Below are positions 42,804-51,202 of a stretch of DNA of 64,000 nt, one piece after another (positions within the stretch are counted from its first letter, which is position 1; every line of letters starts with the position of its first letter). The DNA is from an uncultured Butyricicoccus sp. (GTDB taxonomy: Bacteria > Bacillota > Clostridia > Oscillospirales > Butyricicoccaceae). The stretch is taken from the NCBI RefSeq assembly GCF_944381005.1, contig NZ_CALWJM010000001.1:62001-126000 (forward strand), in the 5' to 3' direction. The notes under the pieces are model-generated. The model searched no databases, had not been told where the DNA came from, and saw nothing but the letters and a program-made list of their open reading frames with translations. Position numbers and translations under genes: made by a program.

Positions 42804-44150
42804 ATGTTTCAAAAAATCCTAATTGCCAATCGCGGCGAAATCGCTGTGCGCATCATTCGCGCTTGCCGCGACCTTGGCATTATCTCTGTTGCGGTTTACT
42901 CCGAAGCTGATAAAGAAGCGCTTCATGCACAAATTGCAGATGAAGCAGTCTGCATTGGCCCGGCAAATCCGCGTGACAGTTACCTTAATATGCAGAACCT
43001 TATCTCGGCAGCAGTCGCCTGTGGCGCACAGGCCATTCATCCGGGATTTGGATTTTTGTCCGAAAATGCTGCATTTGCACAACTCGCAATTGACAACGGT
43101 ATTGCTTTCATCGGCCCTAAGCCGCAGACCATTCACTTACTTGGGGATAAGTCGGAAGCCAAGCGCACAGCGATTGCCGCAGGCGTTCCGGTTGCGCTGG
43201 GTTCAGATGGTGCCGTTGCAGATTTCGCAGAAGCGCAGGATTGGGCCGAGCGTATCGGTTATCCGGTGATGCTAAAAGCTTCTGCTGGCGGCGGCGGAAA
43301 GGGCATTCGTGTTGCGCGCAATCCCGATGAACTGAAAAATGCCTATGATACCGCTTCGAGTGAAGCACAGGCAAATTTCGGTGACGGTCGTCTGTACATT
43401 GAACGTTATGTAGAGAATCCGCGCCATATTGAAGTGCAGATTATGGGCGATACACAGGGAAATGTTGTGCACCTGTTTGAGCGTGAATGTTCCATCCAGC
43501 GCAGACATCAAAAACTGATTGAGGAAGCACCATCTTCTTTTCTTGACCCTGTGACACGCGATAAAATTTGCTCTGCTGCGCGTAATCTGGCCAAAGAAGT
43601 TGGCTACATCAATGCCGGAACGGTTGAATTCTTGGTGGATAATCAAAAGAACTTCTTCTTCTGTGAGATGAATACGCGCATCCAAGTAGAACATCCGGTT
43701 ACCGAACAAGTTACTGGTGTTGATTTGGTCTGTGAACAGATTCGCGTTGCGGCTGGTGAACCACTTTCGTTCACACAGGATGATTTGACGTTGCGCGGTC
43801 ACGCCATTGAATGCCGCATCAATGCCGAAGACCCCGCCCGTGATTTTGCTCCCTGTCCGGGGCGCATCAATGCCATGCATTTGCCGGGTGGCCCCGGTGT
43901 GCGCATGGACACCGCCGCTTACCAGGGCTACATGATTCCACCATTCTATGACAGCATGATTGGTAAACTCATTGTCAGTGGTGAAAACCGCACGCAAGCA
44001 ATTGCGCGTATGCGCCGTGCGCTTGCCGAAACTCTATTCGATGGCATTACAACCAGCGCAGATTTTCAACTGCATCTGCTGTCATCCGATGCGTTTATAT
44101 CGGGCAACTTCCACACCAATTCGATTGCAAACGGCGATTTTGACCGCTGA
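42804..44150 (+). CDS. accC: biotin carboxylase of acetyl-CoA carboxylase
   Basis: 448-residue ATP-grasp enzyme that carboxylates BCCP-biotin. It shows FQKILIANRGEIAVRIIRACRD, the glycine-rich ATP loop KASAGGGGKGIRVA (about 159-172), ECSIQRRHQKLIEEAPS, FCEMNTRIQVEHPVTEQVTG (catalytic Glu, Asn, Arg) and GHAIECRINAEDP. The ATG at 42804 follows AGGTGAT. Confidence 0.95.
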   Translation: MFQKILIANRGEIAVRIIRACRDLGIISVAVYSEADKEALHAQIADEAVCIGPANPRDSYLNMQNLISAAVACGAQAIHPGFGFLSENAAFAQLAIDNGIAFIGPKPQTIHLLGDKSEAKRTAIAAGVPVALGSDGAVADFAEAQDWAERIGYPVMLKASAGGGGKGIRVARNPDELKNAYDTASSEAQANFGDGRLYIERYVENPRHIEVQIMGDTQGNVVHLFERECSIQRRHQKLIEEAPSSFLDPVTRDKICSAARNLAKEVGYINAGTVEFLVDNQKNFFFCEMNTRIQVEHPVTEQVTGVDLVCEQIRVAAGEPLSFTQDDLTLRGHAIECRINAEDPARDFAPCPGRINAMHLPGGPGVRMDTAAYQGYMIPPFYDSMIGKLIVSGENRTQAIARMRRALAETLFDGITTSADFQLHLLSSDAFISGNFHTNSIANGDFDR

Positions 44151-44164
44151 AAAGGAGGTTTCAT

Positions 44165-45028
44165 ATGCTGATTGATTTATTTCAAAAAACGCGAACGACC
44201 TCAATGCAGATGAAGCCTGCGGACAATCTTCCAGAAGAAAAGCCACAAATCGTCTGCAAAGCTTGTGGCACCCAGTTGCAAGCACGCAATTATGGTCGTA
44301 ATCTTTATGTCTGCCCCTCTTGTGGACATTATGCACGCCTGCTGGCGCGCACTCGTATCCGTATCACCTCCGATAAAGATTCCTTTACCGAATTGTTTGG
44401 CAATATTCGTCCATGCAACCCGTTGGCTTTTGAAGGATATAGCGAAAAGCTGGAAGCACTTCAACAAAAGACCGGGATGCAGGATGCTGTGGTAACAGGT
44501 GTATGCACCATCGGTGGCATGGAAACTTGTATGGGCGTAATGGATAGCCATTTCTTAATGGCTTCTATGGGAAGTGTTGTCGGTGAAAAGCTGACCCGCC
44601 TGTTTGAATATGCAACCCGTCATCGTCTACCAGTCATTTTATTCACAGCATCGGGCGGTGCGCGAATGCAGGAAGGTATGTTTTCTCTGCTGCAAATGGC
44701 AAAGGTGTCTGGTGCTGTGCGTCGTCATTCCGATGCCGGATTGCTCTATATTACCGTGCTGACCGACCCCACTACTGGCGGTGTGACGGCAAGTTTTGCT
44801 TCTTTAGGTGATATCATTCTGGCAGAACCACACGCAACGGTCGGCTTTGCCGGACGCCGTGTTATCGAAGGCACCATCGGTGAAAAACTTCCCGATGATT
44901 TTCAGTCGGCAGAGTTCTTGCTTGCGCACGGATTTTGTGATAAAATTGTACCGCGCAATCAAATGAAACATACGCTGGAAGCTCTCTTACGCCTGCACCA
45001 GCCACAAAGACAGGGGGATTCGTTATGA
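44165..45028 (+). CDS. accD: acetyl-CoA carboxylase carboxyltransferase beta subunit
   Basis: 287-residue beta subunit with the N-terminal zinc ribbon (CKACGTQLQARNYGRNLYVCPSCGHY, about residues 36-61) and a crotonase-type core containing VMDSHFLMASMGSVVGEKLTR, LFTASGGARMQEG and DPTTGGVTASFASLGD. AAAGGAGG precedes it. It overlaps accA by 4 bases, which supports balanced subunit output. Confidence 0.94.
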   Translation: MLIDLFQKTRTTSMQMKPADNLPEEKPQIVCKACGTQLQARNYGRNLYVCPSCGHYARLLARTRIRITSDKDSFTELFGNIRPCNPLAFEGYSEKLEALQQKTGMQDAVVTGVCTIGGMETCMGVMDSHFLMASMGSVVGEKLTRLFEYATRHRLPVILFTASGGARMQEGMFSLLQMAKVSGAVRRHSDAGLLYITVLTDPTTGGVTASFASLGDIILAEPHATVGFAGRRVIEGTIGEKLPDDFQSAEFLLAHGFCDKIVPRNQMKHTLEALLRLHQPQRQGDSL

Positions 45029-45816
45029 GCATGAAAGATAAACTCCCTGTGCGCGATAAAATGCGTATCATTCATGACAGCAAGCGTCCTACCATTGACG
45101 ATTATACGAAGGTCTTGTTTGATGACTTTATCGAACTGCACGGCGACCGCGGCTATGCGGATGATTACGCTATTTGTGCGGGAATCGCTACGTTTCAGGG
45201 GATTCCTGTTACGGTGATTGGACATCGCAAAGGCAAGACCACGGAAGAAAACATCAAGGCAAATTTTGCAATGGCGCATCCTGAGGGATACCGCAAAGCA
45301 TTGCGTCTGGCCAAACAAGCTGAAAAGTTCCACCGTCCGGTTATCTGTTTTGTCGATACGGCTGGCGCATTTTGCGGAGTCGGTGCTGAGGAACGCGGGC
45401 AGGGTGAGGCGATTGCGCGTTGCCTAAGTGATTTTATGGCATTGCGCACACCGGTTATCAGTATCGTAACAGGGGAAGGCGGTTCTGGCGGTGCGCTGGC
45501 ACTGGCGGTCGCTGACCGTGTGCTGATGTTGGAGAATGCTATTTATTCGGTCATCTCTCCCCGTGGCTGTGCCTCCATTCTTTGGAAAGACGCAAGCCGT
45601 GAAATTGAAGCGGCAGAACGCTTGAAAATTATAGCGGATGATTTGCTTTCATTCGGTATGATTGAAGGTATTATCCCTGAAAGCGGTTCGCTTATGCGCA
45701 ATATCAAAAAAGCACTTGCTGACCAACTGCGTGAACTATATGCAGTTGGCCAAATCGACCAGCTTTTAGAACAACGCTATGAAAAGTTCCGTAAAATCGG
45801 GATTTTCGCAGAATAA
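45025..45816 (+). CDS. accA: acetyl-CoA carboxylase carboxyltransferase alpha subunit
   Basis: 263-residue alpha subunit, shorter than the usual 310-320 because the N-terminal helices are reduced, as in other Clostridia. It has FIELHGDRGYADDYAICAG, GHRKGKTTEENIKANFAMAHPEGYRKALRL, FVDTAGAFCGVGAEERGQGEAIA and TGEGGSGGALALAVADRV. An ATG at 45031 is a possible alternative start. It forms the carboxyltransferase with AccD. Confidence 0.94.
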   Translation: MSMKDKLPVRDKMRIIHDSKRPTIDDYTKVLFDDFIELHGDRGYADDYAICAGIATFQGIPVTVIGHRKGKTTEENIKANFAMAHPEGYRKALRLAKQAEKFHRPVICFVDTAGAFCGVGAEERGQGEAIARCLSDFMALRTPVISIVTGEGGSGGALALAVADRVLMLENAIYSVISPRGCASILWKDASREIEAAERLKIIADDLLSFGMIEGIIPESGSLMRNIKKALADQLRELYAVGQIDQLLEQRYEKFRKIGIFAE

Positions 45817-45846
45817 AAAATATTTTTTATTAAAAGGAGAACCACT

Positions 45847-46071
45847 ATGTTTGAGAAAATTTGCGAGCTTCTGGCAGAAAAGTTTGACGCTGATGCAGCT
45901 TCCATGACCATGGACACCAAGATTAAGGAAGACCTGAACGCCGACTCTCTGGACATCGTTGAGCTGATGATGGATTTGGAAGAAAACTTCGGCATTTCCA
46001 TCTCCGACGAAGAAGCAATGAAGATGTCCACCATTGGTGATATCTGCAAGTATATCGAAGAGCATCAGTAA
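45847..46071 (+). CDS. acpP: acyl carrier protein
   Basis: 74-residue acidic ACP. The Ser that takes 4'-phosphopantetheine is in NADSLDIVELMMDLEENF (DSL motif, Ser near residue 37). It has a good AAAGGAG ribosome site 7-8 bases before the ATG. It is the last gene of the fab-acc operon; in most Clostridia it stands near fabH instead. The operon ends in a strong terminator. Confidence 0.95.
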   Translation: MFEKICELLAEKFDADAASMTMDTKIKEDLNADSLDIVELMMDLEENFGISISDEEAMKMSTIGDICKYIEEHQ

Positions 46072-46086
46072 TTCATACGGCATTAT

Positions 46087-46116
46087 AAAAAGCATCCCGG
46101 TCGGGATGCTTTTTTT
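46087..46116 (+). terminator. intrinsic terminator of the fab-acc operon
   Basis: AAAAGCATCCC - GGTC-type loop - GGGATGCTTTT, then further T. Confidence 0.9.
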
Positions 46117-46200
46117 CATCTCTTTTCCTGTTCTATTTCAATTGCTTATACTATAAAATATAAAAAGGAATCCAATGAAAAGGGGAGAGGAGAAGAAGAT

Positions 46201-46758
46201 ATGATACGGAAGTGGATACATACAATCTGTCTTGCACTCTGCGTTCTCCTGTGTGCATTTCTAATAGGACGTGTTATCTTCCACACCGATATACCATTGC
46301 ACACACCCAATACGGTCGTACAACGCGCTGCACGCACTGAAACCGATGCCGAACGCAAAATCACCTTGGATAGCGGGGCATTGACAACACTCTTGATTCG
46401 TCAATTACCCAACGATTTTGTACTAGAAAACCTTTCGATACAAATTACTGACCAAGGAACGTTATGGTGTACTGCTGATATTGTTCCCGACGCACTGTCG
46501 TTGCCCCGTGCAGCGTCGCTGCTTTTGCCAGACCCTTGTTCACTTGCCGCTATTGTATCTATCGGATATACCGACGATGAAATCGTTTTACACCCGCTCA
46601 GCCTCGAAATTGGTGGTATCAAACTGCCACACACCATATTATCTCCCATCGCAGAAGAACTAGCCGATTCACTGACCGAAGGGCTTCGCGCACAAGGCAT
46701 CTATCTGCAATCCCTTTACATTGAGGATGGACAATTATCTATCGCTTTAAAACCTTAA
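46201..46758 (+). CDS. membrane-anchored protein, YpmS/DUF2140-like
   Basis: 185-residue protein with one N-terminal helix (about residues 8-26, CLALCVLLCAFLIGRVIF) and an extracytoplasmic part rich in beta strands: ITLDSGALTTLLIRQLP, IQITDQGTLWCTADI, DEIVLHPLSLEIGGIKLP. The layout resembles YpmS (DUF2140) proteins of unknown function, but I am not certain. GGAGAGGAGAAG precedes the ATG. A CTTATACT -10-like block stands at 46145-46152 without a clear -35 box. Confidence 0.55.
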   Translation: MIRKWIHTICLALCVLLCAFLIGRVIFHTDIPLHTPNTVVQRAARTETDAERKITLDSGALTTLLIRQLPNDFVLENLSIQITDQGTLWCTADIVPDALSLPRAASLLLPDPCSLAAIVSIGYTDDEIVLHPLSLEIGGIKLPHTILSPIAEELADSLTEGLRAQGIYLQSLYIEDGQLSIALKP

Positions 46759-46765
46759 ATAAAAA

Positions 46766-46816
46766 ATCTCCGCAGGCATAGGGCAACAAATACCCAAAAC
46801 CTGCGGAGATATCTTT
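46766..46816. terminator. bidirectional terminator between 46201 gene and NlpC/P60 gene
   Basis: ATCTCCGCAGG (46766-46776) pairs with CCTGCGGAGAT (46800-46810); an inner GGG/CCC pair tightens the loop. T runs exist on both sides. Confidence 0.85.
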
Positions 46817-46819
46817 TTC

Positions 46820-47719
46820 TTAGAGCACGCGGCCGCCCCACATAAAGTTCTTATTGTAATTGCCAGAGTTCAGCGTATCGAACTTGACATAAGAACCAGT
46901 ATGAGGGGAGTGGATAAACTCACCTTGTCCAACATAAATGCCAACATGATTTACACGGGAACCATTGCCGAAGAATACCAAATCACCCGGATTCAAATCG
47001 GTAATAGAATCAATGCGTGTATACGTCTGGCTCTGTTCAGACGAAGTACGCGGCAGAGAAATACCCAGTGCATTGCGGAATACATATGTAGTAAAACCAG
47101 AGCAGTCAAAACCGCTCGGTGTGCTGCCACCGTAAACATACGGAGTACCCAAGAACTGTTCCGCATAAGCAAGCAGTGTATCCGCTTCTTCAGAAGCCTG
47201 TTCCGGAGTTGCTGCCTGCTGGTGATGCTGTTCCGGTGTGTCGGTCATCTGCTGCTCAAAGGTCAGGTAGTCGGCATAAATATAACCTGCGGTATCGTCA
47301 ATTGCGATACGGTACCAGCCATCGACAACGCCATTGACATCGACGCAATCATCAGTGTTGAGCTGAAGCATAACTTCTGCATCGGTACTCGGCTCGGTTC
47401 GGATGTTGACGGAGTCTTCCTTTACAATGCCAGTTCCAAGGTCGATATCTCCATCATCCGCCTGCTGAATATAATCTGCACTGACATAACCAATCGCGCC
47501 ATTATATGCAACGTGATACCATTCATTGGTATTGTCGATGACTGCTACACGCGCGCCGCTGGGAATTGCACCAATTACGCTTCCGCCAGCCGAATCTCTA
47601 AAATTCAGATTGGTCGTTGCAGTATTTACACCTGCATAAAGGGCAGATGCGTTGCTCATCACCAGCGCAGCGGAAAGGGCGGTAGTCAGCACCGCCTTTG
47701 TATGCTTTGCTTTTATCAT
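46820..47719 (-). CDS. secreted NlpC/P60 (C40) peptidase with two SH3b domains
   Basis: 299-residue cell-wall hydrolase. Signal peptide (about 1-29, AALVMSNASALYA), two bacterial SH3 domains (about 33-87 and 97-152, with NLNFRDSAGGSVIGAIPSG and SVNIRTEPSTDAEV), a Glu/Gln linker, then the C40 domain. The domain carries the catalytic Cys in SGFDCSGFTTYVF, His in RVNHVGIYVG, and FIHSPHTG. It should cut the D-Glu to diamino-acid bond in peptidoglycan stems. AGGAGG precedes the ATG at 47719. It probably shares the promoter at 48159-48187 with the gene upstream. Confidence 0.92.
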   Translation of the reverse strand: MIKAKHTKAVLTTALSAALVMSNASALYAGVNTATTNLNFRDSAGGSVIGAIPSGARVAVIDNTNEWYHVAYNGAIGYVSADYIQQADDGDIDLGTGIVKEDSVNIRTEPSTDAEVMLQLNTDDCVDVNGVVDGWYRIAIDDTAGYIYADYLTFEQQMTDTPEQHHQQAATPEQASEEADTLLAYAEQFLGTPYVYGGSTPSGFDCSGFTTYVFRNALGISLPRTSSEQSQTYTRIDSITDLNPGDLVFFGNGSRVNHVGIYVGQGEFIHSPHTGSYVKFDTLNSGNYNKNFMWGGRVL

Positions 47720-47777
47720 AACTTTTCCTCCTGTACGCCGAAAAAGGTCGACGTTTCAAACTTTGGTTGACTCTGTT

Positions 47778-48077
47778 TTACTTTGCCGACAGCGCACGAG
47801 ATAACCAGATAGATGCAATATCCATAGCGCTCCAAAGGCTGTTTTTTTCGCTTTTCTTCACGATGCGGTCTTTCATGCGAACGGTTTGGCTGGTCTGCTG
47901 AAGCTGTACGGCCACTTTGGTCGCAACCTCCAAATCGCCTTCCTTTTTGGTCTCCAAAATCTGCATCATGATAATATAACGGTCTTCCATACTGCCGTAA
48001 TAAATGATGTTCTCTTTTCGCATTAACGGGTGGCCTTTATACATCAGAAGCTCACCGTCTTTGACGATTGAAGCCAT
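47778..48077 (-). CDS. conserved small protein, function not recognised
   Basis: 99-residue soluble protein that I cannot assign. It begins MASIVKDGELLMYKGHPLMRKENIIYYG, has a likely beta-alpha core (RYIIMMQILETKKEGDLEVATKVAVQLQQ) and ends in an amphipathic Trp-containing helix. GAAGGAG precedes the ATG at 48077. A consensus-like promoter upstream and the 58-base gap to the NlpC/P60 gene suggest one operon. No signal peptide or metal motif is visible. Confidence 0.6.
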   Translation of the reverse strand: MASIVKDGELLMYKGHPLMRKENIIYYGSMEDRYIIMMQILETKKEGDLEVATKVAVQLQQTSQTVRMKDRIVKKSEKNSLWSAMDIASIWLSRALSAK

Positions 48078-48158
48078 ACGAAATTCTCCTTCTCAAAGAT
48101 TACAAAACGATATTGTTCGTTACAATTCGGTTACAAACCTCAATTCCAATTTGGATAT

Positions 48159-48187
48159 ATAATATCACGAATTCCACCTATTGTCAA
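48159..48187 (-). promoter_or_regulatory. sigma-A promoter of the 47778/NlpC unit
   Basis: Read leftwards: TTGACA (48187-48182), a 17-base gap, TATTAT (48164-48159). Confidence 0.75.
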
Positions 48188-48226
48188 ACCAAAATTTGCA
48201 AATTGGTGAAAATCGACCCATTCTTA

Positions 48227-48255
48227 TTGTATTAGAGGGCTTTTTCTCGTATAAT
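48227..48255 (+). promoter_or_regulatory. sigma-A promoter of mtaB
   Basis: TTGTAT (48227-48232), a 17-base gap, TATAAT (48250-48255), 33 bases before the ATG. Confidence 0.7.
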
Positions 48256-48288
48256 AGAATACAATCTTACAAGAAATGAGTTGTATCC

Positions 48289-49584
48289 ATGAAATTCGGA
48301 TTTTATACTTTAGGCTGTAAAGTGAATTTATTTGAAACACAGGCACTCATGCAGCAGGCCATTGAACGTGGCCACGAAATTTGCAATCAAAATGCAGATG
48401 CCTTTATTATCAATACTTGCAGTGTGACGGCTATTAGTGACCGAAAAAATCTGCGCGCGTTTCATAAAATTCGCCGCGAAAATCCAAGCGCGATTATCGC
48501 AGCCTGCGGATGCTTTGCCCAGACAGAACCGGAAAAATTACAGGCAAGCGGTGAAATTGATTTGATTTGCGGTACCTCTGCGCGAAGCGAAGTGATTGCT
48601 TTATGTGAACAAGCCGTACGCGAAGGGTGTCCTCAGCATCTTGAAAAATTCCGAAGCCCCGGACAATCTTATGAATGGCTTCCCGCTGGAATCCCAGCCG
48701 GACGCACACGCGCGCTTCTCAAGGTAGAGGATGGCTGTGACAATTACTGCTCCTATTGTATCATTCCTTATGCACGAGGGCATGTGCGCTCTTTGCCAAT
48801 TGCACAAGCAATTTCCGAAGCGCAGCGGCTGGCACAGGCAGGTGTGCATGAAATTGTTGTGACCGGCATCGAAATTTCTTCTTATGGACGCGATTTACCC
48901 GGCCAACCCTCGTTGGTTGACCTCATTTCCTCTCTGTGTGAAGCAGCACCCAAAACCTATTTTCGGCTTGGCTCATTGGAGCCGCGCACCATAGATGATG
49001 ATTTTTGCCGTAGATTATCGCGCTATCCCAATCTTCGCCCACATTTTCACCTTTCGCTGCAAAGTGGGTGTGACGATACTTTGCAACGTATGAAACGGCG
49101 ATATAACACTGCCTTTTATGCCCAACGCTGTCAAATGCTCCGAAACGCATTTCCCGATTGTTCCTTAACAACCGATTTAATTGTAGGATTTCCAGGGGAG
49201 AGCACGCAGGACTTTGAACAAACCCTGTCTTTTATTCAGTCTTGTATGCTGTCGGACATTCATGTTTTTCCATATTCCATCCGTCCCGGTACGCCTGCGG
49301 CTCAACTGCCGGAGCAAATTCCAGATTCCGAAAAAACATTGCGAGCACAGCAAGCAAAGGTTGTCGCGGCACAGATGAGCTTATCTTACCGGCAACAATT
49401 TATCGGCCGCACACTAGAAGTATTATTCGAGCATACAACAAAATCCCCGACCCGTTGGAGTGGGCACAGTGCCTACTGTTTTTCGGTCGAAGCTGACCAT
49501 CCCGACATCCATAAAAATCAACTGATGTCTGTGTTGATAACCGATGTAACCGAATCTGGTCTGTTTGGCAAGGTCTGCCTTTGA
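48289..49584 (+). CDS. mtaB: tRNA t6A37 methylthiotransferase
   Basis: 431-residue radical SAM enzyme that adds a methylthio group to t6A at tRNA position 37. The UPF0004 domain has three cysteines (TLGCKVN, INTCSV, AACGCF). The radical SAM domain has EDGCDNYCSYCIIPYARG (C-x3-C-x2-C, near residue 150). A reduced C-terminal TRAM-like region follows. MtaB rather than MiaB is supported by the TLGCKVN start. The ribosome site is weak, with a short leader. Confidence 0.93.
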   Translation: MKFGFYTLGCKVNLFETQALMQQAIERGHEICNQNADAFIINTCSVTAISDRKNLRAFHKIRRENPSAIIAACGCFAQTEPEKLQASGEIDLICGTSARSEVIALCEQAVREGCPQHLEKFRSPGQSYEWLPAGIPAGRTRALLKVEDGCDNYCSYCIIPYARGHVRSLPIAQAISEAQRLAQAGVHEIVVTGIEISSYGRDLPGQPSLVDLISSLCEAAPKTYFRLGSLEPRTIDDDFCRRLSRYPNLRPHFHLSLQSGCDDTLQRMKRRYNTAFYAQRCQMLRNAFPDCSLTTDLIVGFPGESTQDFEQTLSFIQSCMLSDIHVFPYSIRPGTPAAQLPEQIPDSEKTLRAQQAKVVAAQMSLSYRQQFIGRTLEVLFEHTTKSPTRWSGHSAYCFSVEADHPDIHKNQLMSVLITDVTESGLFGKVCL

Positions 49585-49609
49585 CAAACGGTGATTTCTT
49601 TCGTATACT
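49581..49609 (+). promoter_or_regulatory. sigma-A promoter of the SLH gene
   Basis: TTGACA (49581-49586), a 17-base gap, TATACT (49604-49609). The -35 box contains the TGA stop codon of mtaB. Confidence 0.75.
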
Positions 49610-49642
49610 GAACTTATATAATACGAAGGGAGGCGCATATGG

Positions 49643-50755
49643 ATGAGACAACAACCTATTTTATGGTTGGCAGCTATCCTATTTATAGGCGGCGCGGTTG
49701 CAGGCGCTGCCAGTATTGCAGGCTCTCAAACCGACCCTCTTATCAGTAAATCCTATGCGCTTGGTACTTATATCAGTCAAGTCACGCAACAGGCTAAAAA
49801 CCAAGTCAAAGATATTTTTGATACCAAAGTGACTGCTAACATTGAGGCCGTAGAGAAAAAATATTCGACCACAGCACTCGAAACCGAAATGCAGGCCGCT
49901 GTAATTGCGGCGCTGCAATCGGACGTGCAAACAACACTTTCCAACGCCCAAACACTGACTGCAAATCAGGGTACCGAAGTTGTTTTGACCCAAGGAAGCG
50001 CAGTAGTTTCATCTGGTACATGGATTAACTTGACCACTGGAAAACTAGCGCAAACCGGTCAAGCTGTGAGCCTAAATCAAATGTACCTTTCTGCCGACGA
50101 CAGTGCGGTTTTCACATTTCGCAGCCAAAGCAATCTTCAAATTTCTGGTACATACCAAATTGGACAAACTGCTTCTTCAACTGGACAGGCACAATATACC
50201 GCCTACGCCGATGCGCTGCACACCTTGGGACTGTTTTCGGGCACAAGTAAGGGATATGAATTGGAGCGGACGGCCACACGGCTGGAAGGCATTGTCATGT
50301 TGATTCGCTTGTTGGGAAAAGAACAGCAAGCCCTTACATTTCAGGGGAAACATCCGTTTACTGATGTTCCTGATTGGGCAAACTCATATGTGGCATACGC
50401 CTATCAAAACGGCTATACCAGCGGCGTTGATGCCTCAACATTCGGTGCAACGATGAATCTGCGCTATCTTGACTATATGACATTTTTACTGCGTGCATTG
50501 GGATATTCCGATACTGGTGGTGATTTCAGTTGGTCAACCGCCGACCAAACCGTAGTAGATGTCGGTATTCAAACGGCTCAGGAACGGCAGACCATTTTAA
50601 ATACAGGAAAATTCCTGCGCGACCATGTCGCGTATACCTCTTATCGGGCGCTGTTCGCAAAATCAAAAACCGGAACGCGGCTTTGTGACACCCTTATCCA
50701 TGCAGGCGTATTCTCCCAAAATCAATTAGACGCTGTTGAGCAAAAAGGTCTTTAA
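49643..50755 (+). CDS. exported protein with S-layer homology region
   Basis: 370-residue secreted or cell-surface protein. N-terminal hydrophobic helix (about 5-24, signal or anchor), a long helical stretch rich in Gln/Ala/Thr (about 35-105), a beta-rich part (about 110-180), then SLH-like repeats. The clearest is HPFTDVPDWANSYVAYAYQNGYTSG (near residue 235), preceded by RLEGIVMLIRLLG and followed by RYLDYMTFLLRALGY. SLH units bind cell-wall polymers. AAGGGAGG at 49626-49633 sets the ATG at 49643. Confidence 0.75.
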   Translation: MRQQPILWLAAILFIGGAVAGAASIAGSQTDPLISKSYALGTYISQVTQQAKNQVKDIFDTKVTANIEAVEKKYSTTALETEMQAAVIAALQSDVQTTLSNAQTLTANQGTEVVLTQGSAVVSSGTWINLTTGKLAQTGQAVSLNQMYLSADDSAVFTFRSQSNLQISGTYQIGQTASSTGQAQYTAYADALHTLGLFSGTSKGYELERTATRLEGIVMLIRLLGKEQQALTFQGKHPFTDVPDWANSYVAYAYQNGYTSGVDASTFGATMNLRYLDYMTFLLRALGYSDTGGDFSWSTADQTVVDVGIQTAQERQTILNTGKFLRDHVAYTSYRALFAKSKTGTRLCDTLIHAGVFSQNQLDAVEQKGL

Positions 50756-50762
50756 AGATAGG

Positions 50763-50791
50763 AACCCATTTCCTCCTTGGGGCATAGGATA
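50763..50791 (+). promoter_or_regulatory. sigma-K-like promoter of the 53-residue protein
   Basis: AACC (50763-50766), a 16-base gap, CATAGGATA (50783-50791), fitting the late mother-cell pattern (AC-rich -35, CATANNNTA -10). No sigma-A boxes fit. By-eye call. Confidence 0.35.
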
Positions 50792-50821
50792 AGATGTAAT
50801 CCACAAAAGGAGGAGAACATT

Positions 50822-50983
50822 ATGTGTAACAATTCTTACTGGGGTACCGAGTCTTGGTGGATCATCATCCTGTTCGCCATCGTTCTGATTTGGATTTGCT
50901 GCGGCTCGACCGGTCAGGACAACAGCAACAACTGCTGCACGCCTATGCCGCTTGACTGCGGATGTGGCGGATGCTGCCGCTAA
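50822..50983 (+). CDS. small Cys-rich membrane protein
   Basis: 53-residue peptide: a short polar start (MCNNSYWGTES), one Trp/Ile-rich membrane helix (about residues 12-27, WWIIILFAIVLIWICC), a Ser/Asn turn, and a Cys-rich tail, NCCTPMPLDCGCGGCC. Nine of 53 residues are Cys. AAAGGAGGAG at 50806-50815 is a very strong ribosome site. The overall build recalls tiny spore membrane proteins such as YjcZ-type, but I cannot prove membership. It is followed at once by a strong terminator, so it is a single-gene unit. Confidence 0.65.
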   Translation: MCNNSYWGTESWWIIILFAIVLIWICCGSTGQDNSNNCCTPMPLDCGCGGCCR

Positions 50984-50998
50984 GGTCTCTCGTCCCCA

Positions 50999-51034
50999 AA
51001 AAGCGCGGAGGAAATATCCTCCGCGCTTTTATTT
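50999..51034 (+). terminator. intrinsic terminator after the small Cys-rich gene
   Basis: AAAGCGCGGAGGA - AATA - TCCTCCGCGCTTT, a very GC-rich stem of 13-14 pairs, with T after it. Confidence 0.9.
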
Positions 51035-51109
51035 GTTGTTCAAGTGCTTTCCATATGTGCGCAAATGCAAAATAAATCTGCACATTTCCACGAAAACGCA
51101 AAAAAGGGC

Positions 51110-51138
51110 TTGTCAAATCGGCAAAAATAGGGTAGAAT
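51110..51138 (+). promoter_or_regulatory. sigma-A promoter of efp
   Basis: TTGTCA (51110-51115), a 17-base gap, TAGAAT (51133-51138), 64 bases before efp. Confidence 0.65.
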
Positions 51139-51202
51139 ATATGAGCATTCATATTAGATTTAGAACACTCTGTTGTTTAATTGTTTGGGAGGATTCGTAA
51201 TT

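Noticed and set aside
46145..46152. CTTATACT before the 46201 gene as another sigma-E promoter
   Set aside because: The -10-like block matches that of spoVM, but nothing like KMATATT occurs 13-15 bases upstream.
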